A DNA stretch of 11,905 bases. Source: an uncultured Clostridium sp. GTDB taxonomy: Bacteria; Bacillota; Clostridia; Christensenellales; Borkfalkiaceae. The first letter of the stretch is position 1. Each line of letters starts with the position of its first letter. Below are positions 1 through 5,971 of this stretch, piece after piece. The notes beneath the pieces are model-generated. The model searched no databases. It had not been told where the DNA came from and saw only the letters and a program-made list of their open reading frames with translations. The translations under genes and the position numbers were made by a program. Location of the stretch: the NCBI GenBank assembly GCA_900555925.1, contig USMU01000056.1, positions 1 to 11,905 of the forward strand, given 5' to 3'.

Positions 1-26
1 AGAAAATAAAACCCCCGTTGCTTCAC

Positions 27-57
27 AAAAAGAACCCACGCCCCGAAAGGGGCGCGG
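27..57 (-). terminator. Hairpin, possible minus-strand terminator
   Basis: A GC stem CGCCCC/GGGGCG (39-44 and 49-54) closes on a GAAA loop and extends past one mismatch to CC/GG (36-37 and 56-57). Read on the minus strand it is followed by TTCTTTTT (complement of 27-34), which fits an intrinsic terminator in that direction. The plus side has no T tract. No minus-strand gene is seen to its right, so it may instead be the trailing hairpin of a gene to the left of the window. The function is inferred. Confidence 0.35.
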
Positions 58-246
58 TCTCTAAACAAAAACTATACCTAATGGATTGAACTGATGATGT
101 ATGAACAATATTAAGCTTATCTAAATATATTTTACCGAAAAATCAAACAGTTGTCAATATATTTTTGGGATAAATTCAAAAATTTTTTATAAAAAATCGT
201 AAATTTTTTGCAAGAGAAAAAATTGTTCTTTTTTGAGCACTTTTTC

Positions 247-275
247 TTTACAAATCCAAAAAAATATGCTAAAAT
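247..275 (+). promoter_or_regulatory. Promoter of the hipBA operon
   Basis: The -35 TTTACA (247-252) and -10 TAAAAT (270-275) are separated by exactly 17 bases, and a TG at 267-268 makes an extended -10. Transcription would start near 282, only a few bases before the hipB ATG at 285, so the mRNA would be leaderless or nearly so. The upstream stretch from about 120 is strongly AT-rich and holds no credible gene. Confidence 0.75.
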
Positions 276-282
276 ATTAGCA
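267..282 (+). promoter_or_regulatory. Dyad operator candidate over the hipB -10 and start site
   Basis: The inverted repeat TGCTAA-AATA-TTAGCA has 6-bp perfect arms. It covers the -10 hexamer and the predicted transcription start. HipB-type antitoxins usually repress their own operon through short dyads in the promoter, so this is the natural operator candidate. A further half site, TTAGCA, lies at 351-356 inside hipB and may be chance. Binding is inferred, not shown. Confidence 0.5.
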
Positions 283-284
283 CT

Positions 285-578
285 ATGAAAAATCGATTCG
301 ATATAAGCGCCTTTGTGAACGTGTTGACGGTCCAAACGGCTATGGAAAATTTAGCACAGCGTTTTCGGAAAAGACGGAAGGAGAAAAAACTTTCTCAGAA
401 AAGAATTGCTCAGCAATCCGGAGTGAGTTACGCTTCCGTGCGCCGTTTTGAAAGTAGCGGACGAATTTCCCTTCATTCGCTGATGGAGCTCGCACGTGTT
501 CTCGGCTGCCTCGAAGATTTTAACGAGCTGTTCAAAACGCCCGTTATTTCTGACTTAGAAGATTACGACGATGATTAA
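285..578 (+). CDS. hipB: HipB-like XRE-family antitoxin
   Basis: This is a 97-residue cytoplasmic DNA-binding protein, probably the antitoxin that neutralises the HipA kinase encoded next and represses the operon. A helix-turn-helix of the XRE/Cro type spans about residues 24-83. QKRIAQQSGVS forms the first helices and turn, and SYASVRRFES (48-57) is the likely recognition helix. The C-terminus is acidic (DLEDYDDD). The first 20 residues resemble the N-terminal extension common in HipA-linked XRE proteins, which supports the ATG at 285. However, the promoter would leave that ATG with almost no leader and no Shine-Dalgarno. The alternative ATG at 342 (MENLAQ) also lacks a good ribosome binding site. 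It overlaps hipA by 8 bases, so translation is probably coupled. The family is clear; the exact start is less sure. Confidence 0.85.
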   Translation: MKNRFDISAFVNVLTVQTAMENLAQRFRKRRKEKKLSQKRIAQQSGVSYASVRRFESSGRISLHSLMELARVLGCLEDFNELFKTPVISDLEDYDDD

Positions 579-1665
579 AAACATTAAAAAACTTACTGTA
601 AAATATAATGATAGGACCGTAGGAATTCTGGCTGAGGTGGAAGAAGGGAAAATCGCGTTTCAGTATGACGAAAAGTGGGTGAAGAACGGTTTTTCGGTTT
701 CGCCGGTTTCGCTTCCCTTGAATAGGGAAGTATATGTCAATCGTAAAGATACGTTTGAAGGATTGTATGGGGTGTTTCATGATTCTCTGCCCGACGGTTG
801 GGGGGAACTTCTCGTCAGCCGCATGTTGGTGAAACAAGGAATGAATTATGCGGAGCTTTCTCCGCTCACGAAGCTTTCAATCGTTTCGGAAAACGGGCTC
901 GGAGGGTTAACGTATGAACCGTCTCAAACGGAGAAAGAGAGCGTCGGCTATAACCTCGATGCTTTGGCGCAGCAGGCGGCAGACGTTTTGGAGGACGGAG
1001 ACATCAATGCCGATTTGGATACGATTTATTATTTGGGCGGTTCGAGCGGAGGCGCTCGTCCCAAAGTGCATGTTCGTGAGGGAAAAGAGGAATGGATTGT
1101 GAAGTTTCCTTGCCGTATCGATTCGCCCGAATCTGGGCGGAAAGAGCTAGAAATGAATTTCGCTGCCAAACGCTGCGGAATCGACGTAAATGAATGTAAA
1201 TTGTTTCCGTCGAAGATCTGCGGCGGATATTTCGGCGCGAAACGTTTTGACAGGCAGGACGGAAAGCATTTGCATATGATTTCCCTTTCGTCCGTTTTGG
1301 AAACGACGCATCGCGTACCCAATCTCGACTATATGCACTTGTTTCAGGTGATTTCCGTCATCTGCGGCGATATGAACGACTTGTACGAGGCTTTTCGGCG
1401 GATGTGTTTCAATGTTTTTTATGAAAACAAGGATGACCACGGAAAAAATTTTTCCTTTCTCTACGACGAAAAGAGATATATGTATCGTCTGTCTCCCGCT
1501 TACGATTTGACGCAAACTCCGAATAAACCCGAACATGAAATGACGGTTCTCGGAAACGGCAATCCGACGGAAGAGGACTTGATCGCCGTCTCCAAAGAAC
1601 TGAACCTTTCCCGAAAGCGCTGTATTCATATCTTGGAAACGGTGAAAAAGGGGGAATATCAGTAA
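571..1665 (+). CDS. hipA: HipA-family Ser/Thr kinase toxin
   Basis: This 364-residue protein belongs to the HipA toxin family, kinases that phosphorylate translation components (glutamyl-tRNA synthetase in E. coli HipA) and arrest growth. The HipA N-terminal subdomain lies at about 1-110, with PLNREVY and FHDSLPDGWGELL. A glycine-rich loop GGSSGGARPK is at 156-165, and the ATP lysine is in WIVKFP (K178). The catalytic segment NKDDHGKNFSF (286-296) puts the catalytic Asp at D288. RLSPAYDLT supplies the metal-binding Asp D312. All kinase residues look intact, so the toxin is probably active. It is shorter than the ~440-residue E. coli HipA, and the N-terminal subdomain is fused rather than encoded as a separate HipS. 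Its ATG lies inside the last codons of hipB (8-base overlap) with no strong ribosome binding site, which suggests coupling that keeps toxin below antitoxin. The substrate cannot be told from sequence. Confidence 0.92.
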   Translation: MIKNIKKLTVKYNDRTVGILAEVEEGKIAFQYDEKWVKNGFSVSPVSLPLNREVYVNRKDTFEGLYGVFHDSLPDGWGELLVSRMLVKQGMNYAELSPLTKLSIVSENGLGGLTYEPSQTEKESVGYNLDALAQQAADVLEDGDINADLDTIYYLGGSSGGARPKVHVREGKEEWIVKFPCRIDSPESGRKELEMNFAAKRCGIDVNECKLFPSKICGGYFGAKRFDRQDGKHLHMISLSSVLETTHRVPNLDYMHLFQVISVICGDMNDLYEAFRRMCFNVFYENKDDHGKNFSFLYDEKRYMYRLSPAYDLTQTPNKPEHEMTVLGNGNPTEEDLIAVSKELNLSRKRCIHILETVKKGEYQ

Positions 1666-1690
1666 ATTGGGGAAACGTTGTCATAATAAA

Positions 1691-1743
1691 GAAAATCGTG
1701 GAGTTTCCTCTCGAAGATTTTCACAATTTTATTTATTATTTTA
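1691..1743 (+). terminator. Terminator after hipBA
   Basis: GAAAATC (1691-1697) pairs with GATTTTC (1716-1722), and GAG/CTC pairs inside, enclosing a small loop. An AT-rich, T-heavy stretch (ATTTTATTTATTATTTTA) follows. It sits 25 bases after the hipA stop. The stem is imperfect, so termination strength is uncertain. Confidence 0.5.
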
Positions 1744-1882
1744 CATAGAATCTTTTACCTTCAAAATCATGGTATCAATTGATGTCTGATATACCGGTAA
1801 TGCCTTTAAGTACTATATAGTATATTTTCAGCATATTTCACCATAATATATTTGATTCATGGATGCTTCGTAAAAAAATTTA
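1744..1882. other. AT-rich gap with three short palindromes
   Basis: No gene is supported here. Three perfect palindromes occur within 50 bases: ATCAATTGAT (1774-1783), TACCGGTA (1792-1799) and TACTATATAGTA (1811-1822). They lie 60-110 bases upstream of the promoter at 1883-1911 and could be binding sites for a regulator of the former transporter operon. Short palindromes are not rare in AT-rich DNA, so this may be chance. Confidence 0.25.
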
Positions 1883-1911
1883 TTGACGATGAAGGAATCG
1901 TATGCTATAAT
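1883..1911 (+). promoter_or_regulatory. Strong promoter upstream of the permease remnant
   Basis: TTGACG (1883-1888), a 17-base spacer and TATAAT (1906-1911) with an extended TG at 1903-1904. Start would be near 1918, 17 bases before the ATG at 1935. The promoter looks intact although the gene it serves is broken, so a short RNA may still be made up to the terminator at 2292-2329. Confidence 0.75.
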
Positions 1912-1934
1912 GGATGTAAAAATTTGAGACTTGT

Positions 1935-2189
1935 ATGATAGATACAATGAAAGGAAATCTGGCCTATACGGGAAGGGAACACAGAAATGGTTTGTATCCA
2001 GTGTTTTTTTTAACATTTCCCGTCGTTGGCTTTTGGATATTTTTCGTCTATGTCAATATAACCTCGATATTTATGGCTTTTCAGTAGCCGAATTACAACG
2101 ATGGCGGATTGAAAGAAGTATATACGCTTGAAAAATTCAGGAAGATATTTAATTTTTCAAATGTGGATTTCAAGACCCCTTGTCAATAA
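1935..2189 (+). pseudogene. 5' fragment of a sugar ABC-transporter permease
   Basis: From the ATG at 1935 (or 1947) the frame reads 50 residues, then TAG at 2085-2087, then 33 more codons to TAA at 2187-2189. The first part ends in a hydrophobic stretch containing GFWIFFVYVNITSIFMAFQ. After the stop the frame continues as PNYNDGGLKEVYTLEKFRKI. This order matches the N-terminus of MalF/UgpA-type carbohydrate permeases: first membrane helix, YVN..S..MAFQ, then a loop and a VGLENFRKLF-like motif. Family members are near 300 residues, so about 70% is gone. A further NSL-like match at 2190-2198 suggests decay continues past the TAA. The TAG is best read as a nonsense mutation. The family is recalled from memory, with no alignment run. 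Confidence 0.7.
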
Positions 2190-2291
2190 AATAGTCTTTC
2201 TAAAATTGAAATTTTATGGTACTCGCGAATACGAAAAAAGGAATAAGTCAAACAAACATAATTCTATAGAGATTAAAAAAGAAAGTGAATT

Positions 2292-2329
2292 ACAGGCGAG
2301 ACAATTGTCTTGTCTGTTTTTTCTTTTAT
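2292..2329 (+). terminator. Strong intrinsic terminator
   Basis: A 26-base near-perfect inverted repeat (2292-2317) pairs ACAGGCGAG with CTTGTCTGT, with two G-U pairs and one C-C mismatch, around an ACAATTGT loop. TTTTTTCTTTTATA follows directly. It ends transcription from the promoter at 1883 and insulates the primase-helicase promoter 46 bases downstream. Confidence 0.85.
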
Positions 2330-2374
2330 ATTGAGTAAAGTTCCATTCTCGACGATCATTATTAACTCAAAACA

Positions 2375-2403
2375 TTGACTTTTTATTGTTGTTAGAGTAT
2401 GAT
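2375..2403 (+). promoter_or_regulatory. Promoter of the primase-helicase gene
   Basis: TTGACT (2375-2380) and TATGAT (2398-2403) are 17 bases apart. The predicted start near 2410 gives a leader of about 130 bases that holds a 23-codon ORF. The gene therefore has its own expression signal and does not rely on the neighbouring remnants. Confidence 0.7.
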
Positions 2404-2471
2404 ATAGTTAAGGTTGGAAAAGAATTTGAGAGTTTGGTTTATACGATTAGCGCAAAACAGTGAATTTAATT

Positions 2472-2543
2472 ATGAAACAAATAAATCGAAATGAAGACAT
2501 GGCGATGGAAAGATTCGTTCATTTTTGTCTGGAGGGGATATAA
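2472..2543 (+). CDS. 23-codon upstream ORF overlapping the helicase start
   Basis: The ATG at 2472 opens a frame reading MKQINRNEDMAMERFVHF followed by CLEGI, with TAA at 2541-2543. The stop shares its last base with the helicase ATG (TAATG). In-frame GTG at 2460 is another possible start. No clear Shine-Dalgarno precedes it and the peptide resembles nothing I know. It may be a translated leader peptide that couples expression to the helicase, or a chance ORF. The exact TAATG junction is the main argument for it. Confidence 0.35.
   Translation: MKQINRNEDMAMERFVHFCLEGI
2531..2537 (+). promoter_or_regulatory. Ribosome binding site that sets the helicase start
   Basis: GGAGGGG at 2531-2537 lies 5-7 bases before the ATG at 2543. 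A TTG at 2525 is in the same frame but lies upstream of this site, so ATG 2543 is the start. Confidence 0.85.
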
Positions 2544-5017
2544 TGAGTAAGACATCGGATTTTAAAAAGATGACAAGTTGCATTATAGATCCAATTGCGG
2601 ATAAGTATACAGAATATGAAAAGTTAAAGACAGAATGCGCGCAATTACGAGCGGAAAATACGAAATTAAGAGAGAAATTAGATAGTCTGTGCATTCGTTA
2701 CGGTATAGAATTACCCGACGAAGATAATTCCAGTGATGTCGCTTCGGAAGCAGAAAAGACTGAAGAAATATCCCCCGCTGTGACAAATTGCAGTACGTCC
2801 GAAGAAAAAATCGAGTTATTTATGTCGCTGTTCCGTGGGCGGGAGGACGTATGCGCCAAACGCTGGCACAGCGAAAAGAGTGGAAAAAGCGGGTATCAAC
2901 CGGTATGCCTAAACGAATGGAATACATGGCTTTGCGATAAGAGGAAAACGAAGTGTGCGGATTGTAAAAACAGAAAATTTGCTCCGCTTACGGAAAATGT
3001 TATCCGCAAGCATTTACAGGGAAAAGTCGCAAATAGCACGGATACAATCGGCGTATATCCGTTGACGAAGGATGAATGCTGTTATTTTCTCGTCATAGAT
3101 TTTGACGGTGAAGGTTGGAAAGAAGATATTTCCGCCGTGCGGGAAATATGCGGAAAAAATGATATTCCCGTTCTTGCCGAACGTTCTAGATCGGGGCAGG
3201 GCGGACACCTTTGGTTCTTCTTTACGGATAAAGTCAAAGCCTCACAGGCCCGGAGATTGGGAACTCTTCTGATTAACGGAGCTATGCAGGTAAGACACGA
3301 CATCGGCTTTTCTGCGTATGACAGATTATTCCCTAATCAAGATGTCATGCCGAAAGGAGGTTTCGGAAATTTGATCGTGCTGCCGTTACAGGGCGGTCCG
3401 CGTCGAAACGGAAACAGTGTATTCGTCGATGAAGATTTTAAGGAATATCCCGACCAGTGGCAGGTCCTTGCCTGCGTTTCGCGGATAGATGAGGAAAAAC
3501 TAAAAGAAAAGGTTAGAGTACTTTCAATATATGACGAGCCAGTTGAACAATCAATATTGCGGACAACTGAAAGTCATGACGGCAGAAAGCAAAAATCAGG
3601 CTTGTCCGCCGAGGATTTTCCGTCGATTATCCGTATTTCTTGTTCAAATATGATCTATACGGAAAAAAGCGGCGTTTCCGAACGGGCGCTCGGCGCGATT
3701 AAACGAATGGGCGTATATGCCAATCCCGAGTTTTTTAAGGCTCAAAAAATGCGTTTACCTACTTATGGAAAACCGAGATTTATTTGCGTGTACGAAGAGG
3801 ACGATGCATATATCGTAATTCCGCGTGGGCGGCTCGACAGGTTACGCTCGCTGTTAAAAGAAGCGGGAGTGCAATTTTTGTTGGACGACAGAAGGAACGG
3901 CGGAGAAAAAATCAAGGTATCCTTTAACGGAACTTTGCGTGAAGAACAACAGCGCGCGTTTTCGGCGCTTATGTCGCGCGATACGGGTGTATTGTCGGCA
4001 ACTACTGCGTTCGGAAAGACGGTGGTCGGGGCGCGAATGATTGCCGAAAGAAAACGAAATACATTGGTATTGGTACATACTTCGGCACTTCTCAACCAAT
4101 GGAAATCCACTTTGACGAAATTTCTTGATTTTGGTTATGAATTGCCCGAATGGAAAAAAACGCGAGGCCGGAAGAAAGAACTTTCGTATATCGGGCAACT
4201 GGGTGCGGCCAAAAATACGCTGAACGGCAAAATCGATATTGCGATTATGCAGTCTCTCGGCGGAAAAAACGGTGTAAAGGAGATTGTTAAGAATTACGGC
4301 CTCGTTATCGTAGACGAATGTCATCATGTACCCGCGCTCATGTTCGAGCAAGTGCTGAAAGCGGTGAATGCAAAATATGTTTATGGTTTGACGGCGACGC
4401 CTGTTCGCGCGGACGGAGGCTTGAAAACGCTCAATCGGATTTTTTCGGAGCTTTGTGTAAGCAAAAACCGCAACAAATTAATAGTGGACGACGTTGTGAA
4501 AACGGTGGATTGCGGTCGTATGCCCATTGTCTTGACCGAACGTTCCGAACACGCGAAACTGTTAACCGACGAAATCGAAAAACGGAGCGTAAAGGTCTTC
4601 TTGCTGGTCGGGAAAGAATCGGCAAAACTCAAAAGGGAAAAATTGGCGGAGATTGCCGCCGCAAAGCCTTTGGAGCGCTTTGCGATTGTAGCGATCGGTC
4701 GATATGTGGGAGAAGGCTTCGATTTCGCGAGACTGGACACGCTGTTTTTGGCTATGCTTATTTCGTGGAAAGGAAAACTGACACAATACGCGGGACGGCT
4801 TCACCGAGATTATGCGGGTAAAAACGAAGTAATTATTTACGATTATGTCGATTTGAACGTATCAATGCTCGAAAATATGTATCATAAGAGATTGAAGGGC
4901 TATAAAGATATCGGTTACGAGATCCATGCGGACATAAAATCGTGCAAGCGTGGTACTACTTGTGATGTAATTTATAAGGAAGGGACAGGGAGAAAATGCT
5001 CATTGACAGGGAAATGA
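2543..5017 (+). CDS. Primase-helicase of the TOTE conflict-system type
   Basis: This 824-residue protein fuses an archaeo-eukaryotic primase domain to a superfamily II helicase, the arrangement Pfam labels a TOTE conflict-system primase. It is probably a mobile or defence-linked nucleic-acid enzyme. In order: a coiled coil at about 22-50; a four-cysteine, zinc-like segment (C122, C131, C138, C141); the primase motif FLVIDFDGE with D186 and D188; SRSGQGGHLWFFF (215-227) with H222; and DRLFPNQDVMPKGGFGN (261-277). The helicase follows: LREEQQRAF (465-473), motif I TTAFGKT (487-493), DECHH (591-595), LTATP (616-620), PIVLTER and QYAGRLHR (748-755). Catalytic residues appear intact. Two oddities: the stretch after LTATPVRADG seems some 50 residues short of relatives I recall, and residues 795-824 are encoded by an ABC ATPase remnant. 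Partners, DNA target and biological role are unknown. Confidence 0.88.
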   Translation: MSKTSDFKKMTSCIIDPIADKYTEYEKLKTECAQLRAENTKLREKLDSLCIRYGIELPDEDNSSDVASEAEKTEEISPAVTNCSTSEEKIELFMSLFRGREDVCAKRWHSEKSGKSGYQPVCLNEWNTWLCDKRKTKCADCKNRKFAPLTENVIRKHLQGKVANSTDTIGVYPLTKDECCYFLVIDFDGEGWKEDISAVREICGKNDIPVLAERSRSGQGGHLWFFFTDKVKASQARRLGTLLINGAMQVRHDIGFSAYDRLFPNQDVMPKGGFGNLIVLPLQGGPRRNGNSVFVDEDFKEYPDQWQVLACVSRIDEEKLKEKVRVLSIYDEPVEQSILRTTESHDGRKQKSGLSAEDFPSIIRISCSNMIYTEKSGVSERALGAIKRMGVYANPEFFKAQKMRLPTYGKPRFICVYEEDDAYIVIPRGRLDRLRSLLKEAGVQFLLDDRRNGGEKIKVSFNGTLREEQQRAFSALMSRDTGVLSATTAFGKTVVGARMIAERKRNTLVLVHTSALLNQWKSTLTKFLDFGYELPEWKKTRGRKKELSYIGQLGAAKNTLNGKIDIAIMQSLGGKNGVKEIVKNYGLVIVDECHHVPALMFEQVLKAVNAKYVYGLTATPVRADGGLKTLNRIFSELCVSKNRNKLIVDDVVKTVDCGRMPIVLTERSEHAKLLTDEIEKRSVKVFLLVGKESAKLKREKLAEIAAAKPLERFAIVAIGRYVGEGFDFARLDTLFLAMLISWKGKLTQYAGRLHRDYAGKNEVIIYDYVDLNVSMLENMYHKRLKGYKDIGYEIHADIKSCKRGTTCDVIYKEGTGRKCSLTGK

Positions 5018-5479
5018 GCAAAGACCGAAAGTTCAAATATATTTGTCGAAGGTTCGGTGTAGTTATCAAAATTCCGACTATAAATTATTTATTCCCACAT
5101 TCAAAAAAGAGCAATTTGGGGGGCAGAATCTTTCGAATACGCAAAGAAAATTATTGCATTATTCAATATCGAACATTTATGGCGTCGTCATTTTCAATTT
5201 ATTTTCCAAGGGTAAAGCATAGGATATCTATTGTTACTATGGTTGCAGTGAACCAGAAGTATTACTTTCAGACGAACGGACCGTAGGACTGGATATAACA
5301 GATTTTGTTCGCTGATAGAAATTTTAAATAAATTCCATAGAAAGACGGGCACTGATATTATTATAATTACTTACGAAGCAATGTGTAGAAACACTCTGTG
5401 ATAGAACTTACCTTATAGAACACGGCATGGTAGCGAGGCAGGCGGTAAAGAACTTATCGAAGAATATTTTCAGAGATAA
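4940..5479 (+). pseudogene. Decayed ECF-type ABC transporter ATPase
   Basis: Conserved ABC ATPase pieces follow one another in order but in changing frames. They are: a Walker A remnant SCKRGTTC with CDVIYKEG (4940 on, in the helicase frame); LIDREMSKDRK..RRFGVV (4996-5064); LFIPTFKKEQFG (5085-5120), matching the QLF.PTV.EEI.FG Q-loop region; AESFEYAKKIIALFNIEHLW (5123 on); the signature region FSKG/KHRISIVTMVAVN (5202-5253); Walker B and D-loop PEVLLSDERTVGLDITD (5253 on); LIEILNKFHRKTGTDIIIIT with H-loop His replaced by Tyr (5312-5374); CDRTYLIEHGMVARQ (5397 on); and KELIEEYFQR then TAA (5447-5479). At least seven indels separate these. The N-terminal ~35 residues before Walker A are missing. 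The Q-loop style suggests an energy-coupling factor ATPase. It is certainly non-functional. Confidence 0.82.
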
Positions 5480-5544
5480 GAGGAAATCCTTTACTATGCA
5501 AATATCTAGGACGTTAGGAGACGGTAAAAATCAGTCTGGAAAAC

Positions 5545-5573
5545 TTGACAAATAACTAATAAGGCGATATAAT
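5545..5573 (+). promoter_or_regulatory. Perfect-consensus promoter
   Basis: TTGACA (5545-5550), 17 bases, TATAAT (5568-5573): full sigma-70/sigma-A consensus. Start would be near 5580, giving a 25-base leader with AAGGA (5591-5595) before the ATG at 5605. It marks the right edge of the decayed region and implies strong constitutive expression of the small gene that follows. Confidence 0.9.
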
Positions 5574-5604
5574 ATACATAAAGAATCAATAAGGATTAAA
5601 AGAC

Positions 5605-5967
5605 ATGCGAGGATTGGTCTTTTTAGTCTGGTGTGTTTTGCCTGTAATTATTCTACTGTTTTTTTCTTTGAAACCAATGAAAAAGACAGCTGTAATCAGG
5701 AAACATCTCAGAGATAAAAGAATGAGCGGCAAAGGAGAAAAGTTCGATATGTTGAATCTCATCAATCGTTTTATCGGAAAAAAATGTGATATCTCGACAA
5801 TAGACGAAGAATATACGGGCGTAATTGAGTCGGTCGAAGAAAATTGGCTCGTTGTTCGTAGCGGAGATTCCGATGCGGAAGAAATCATTAATTTGGAGTA
5901 TGTAACGAGCGTCCGTCAGTGTCGGGAAAAGAAGAAAAAGCTCGTTTCGGAAAAACAGACAGTATAA
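5605..5967 (+). CDS. Membrane-anchored Sm-like small protein
   Basis: A 120-residue protein. Residues 4-21 (LVFLVWCVLPVIILLFFS) form one membrane helix, followed by a basic linker. Residues 49-106 (MLNLINRFIGKKCDIS, EYTGVIESVEENWLVV, EEIINLEYVTSVRQ) look like an Sm-like beta-barrel, as in small uncharacterised Firmicute proteins that read 'IGKKC.I...EYTG.I..VE..WI.V'. A lysine-rich tail ends it. The function is not known; the fold suggests RNA or protein binding at the inner face of the membrane. An internal ATG (M49, 5749) has AAGGAG 11 bases upstream and would yield a 72-residue soluble form of about the usual family size. The gene stands alone, with its own promoter and terminator. Confidence 0.8.
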   Translation: MRGLVFLVWCVLPVIILLFFSLKPMKKTAVIRKHLRDKRMSGKGEKFDMLNLINRFIGKKCDISTIDEEYTGVIESVEENWLVVRSGDSDAEEIINLEYVTSVRQCREKKKKLVSEKQTV

Positions 5968-5971
5968 AACG

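Noticed and set aside
132..335. 67-codon minus-strand frame
   Set aside because: A low-complexity product from very AT-rich DNA, overlapping the hipB promoter and start. No support as a gene.
2085..2087. TAG as a recoded codon (pyrrolysine or suppressed amber)
   Set aside because: The frame ends 33 codons later and the permease is truncated anyway, so ordinary gene decay explains it. Nothing in the window suggests recoding.
1931..2334. Two open frames of 66 and 68 codons (1931-2131 and 2128-2334)
   Set aside because: They need non-ATG starts and give no recognisable protein. The frame beginning at 1935 reads as a permease N-terminus instead, and the second runs through the terminator hairpin.
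4318..4821. 167-codon frame inside the primase-helicase
   Set aside because: It overlaps the conserved DECHH to QYAGRLHR helicase region in another frame, and its arginine/glycine-rich product is typical of a shadow frame.
4997..5058. Hairpins TGCTCAT/ATGAGCA (4997-5020) and ACCGAA/TTCGGT (5024-5058) as helicase terminator or structured RNA
   Set aside because: Neither is followed by a T tract, and both lie within the ABC ATPase remnant. Treated as chance pairing, so no clear helicase terminator is seen.
4996..5286. 96-codon frame after the helicase as a separate gene
   Set aside because: Only pieces of it match ABC ATPase motifs; the rest is out of frame with them, so it is part of the pseudogene.
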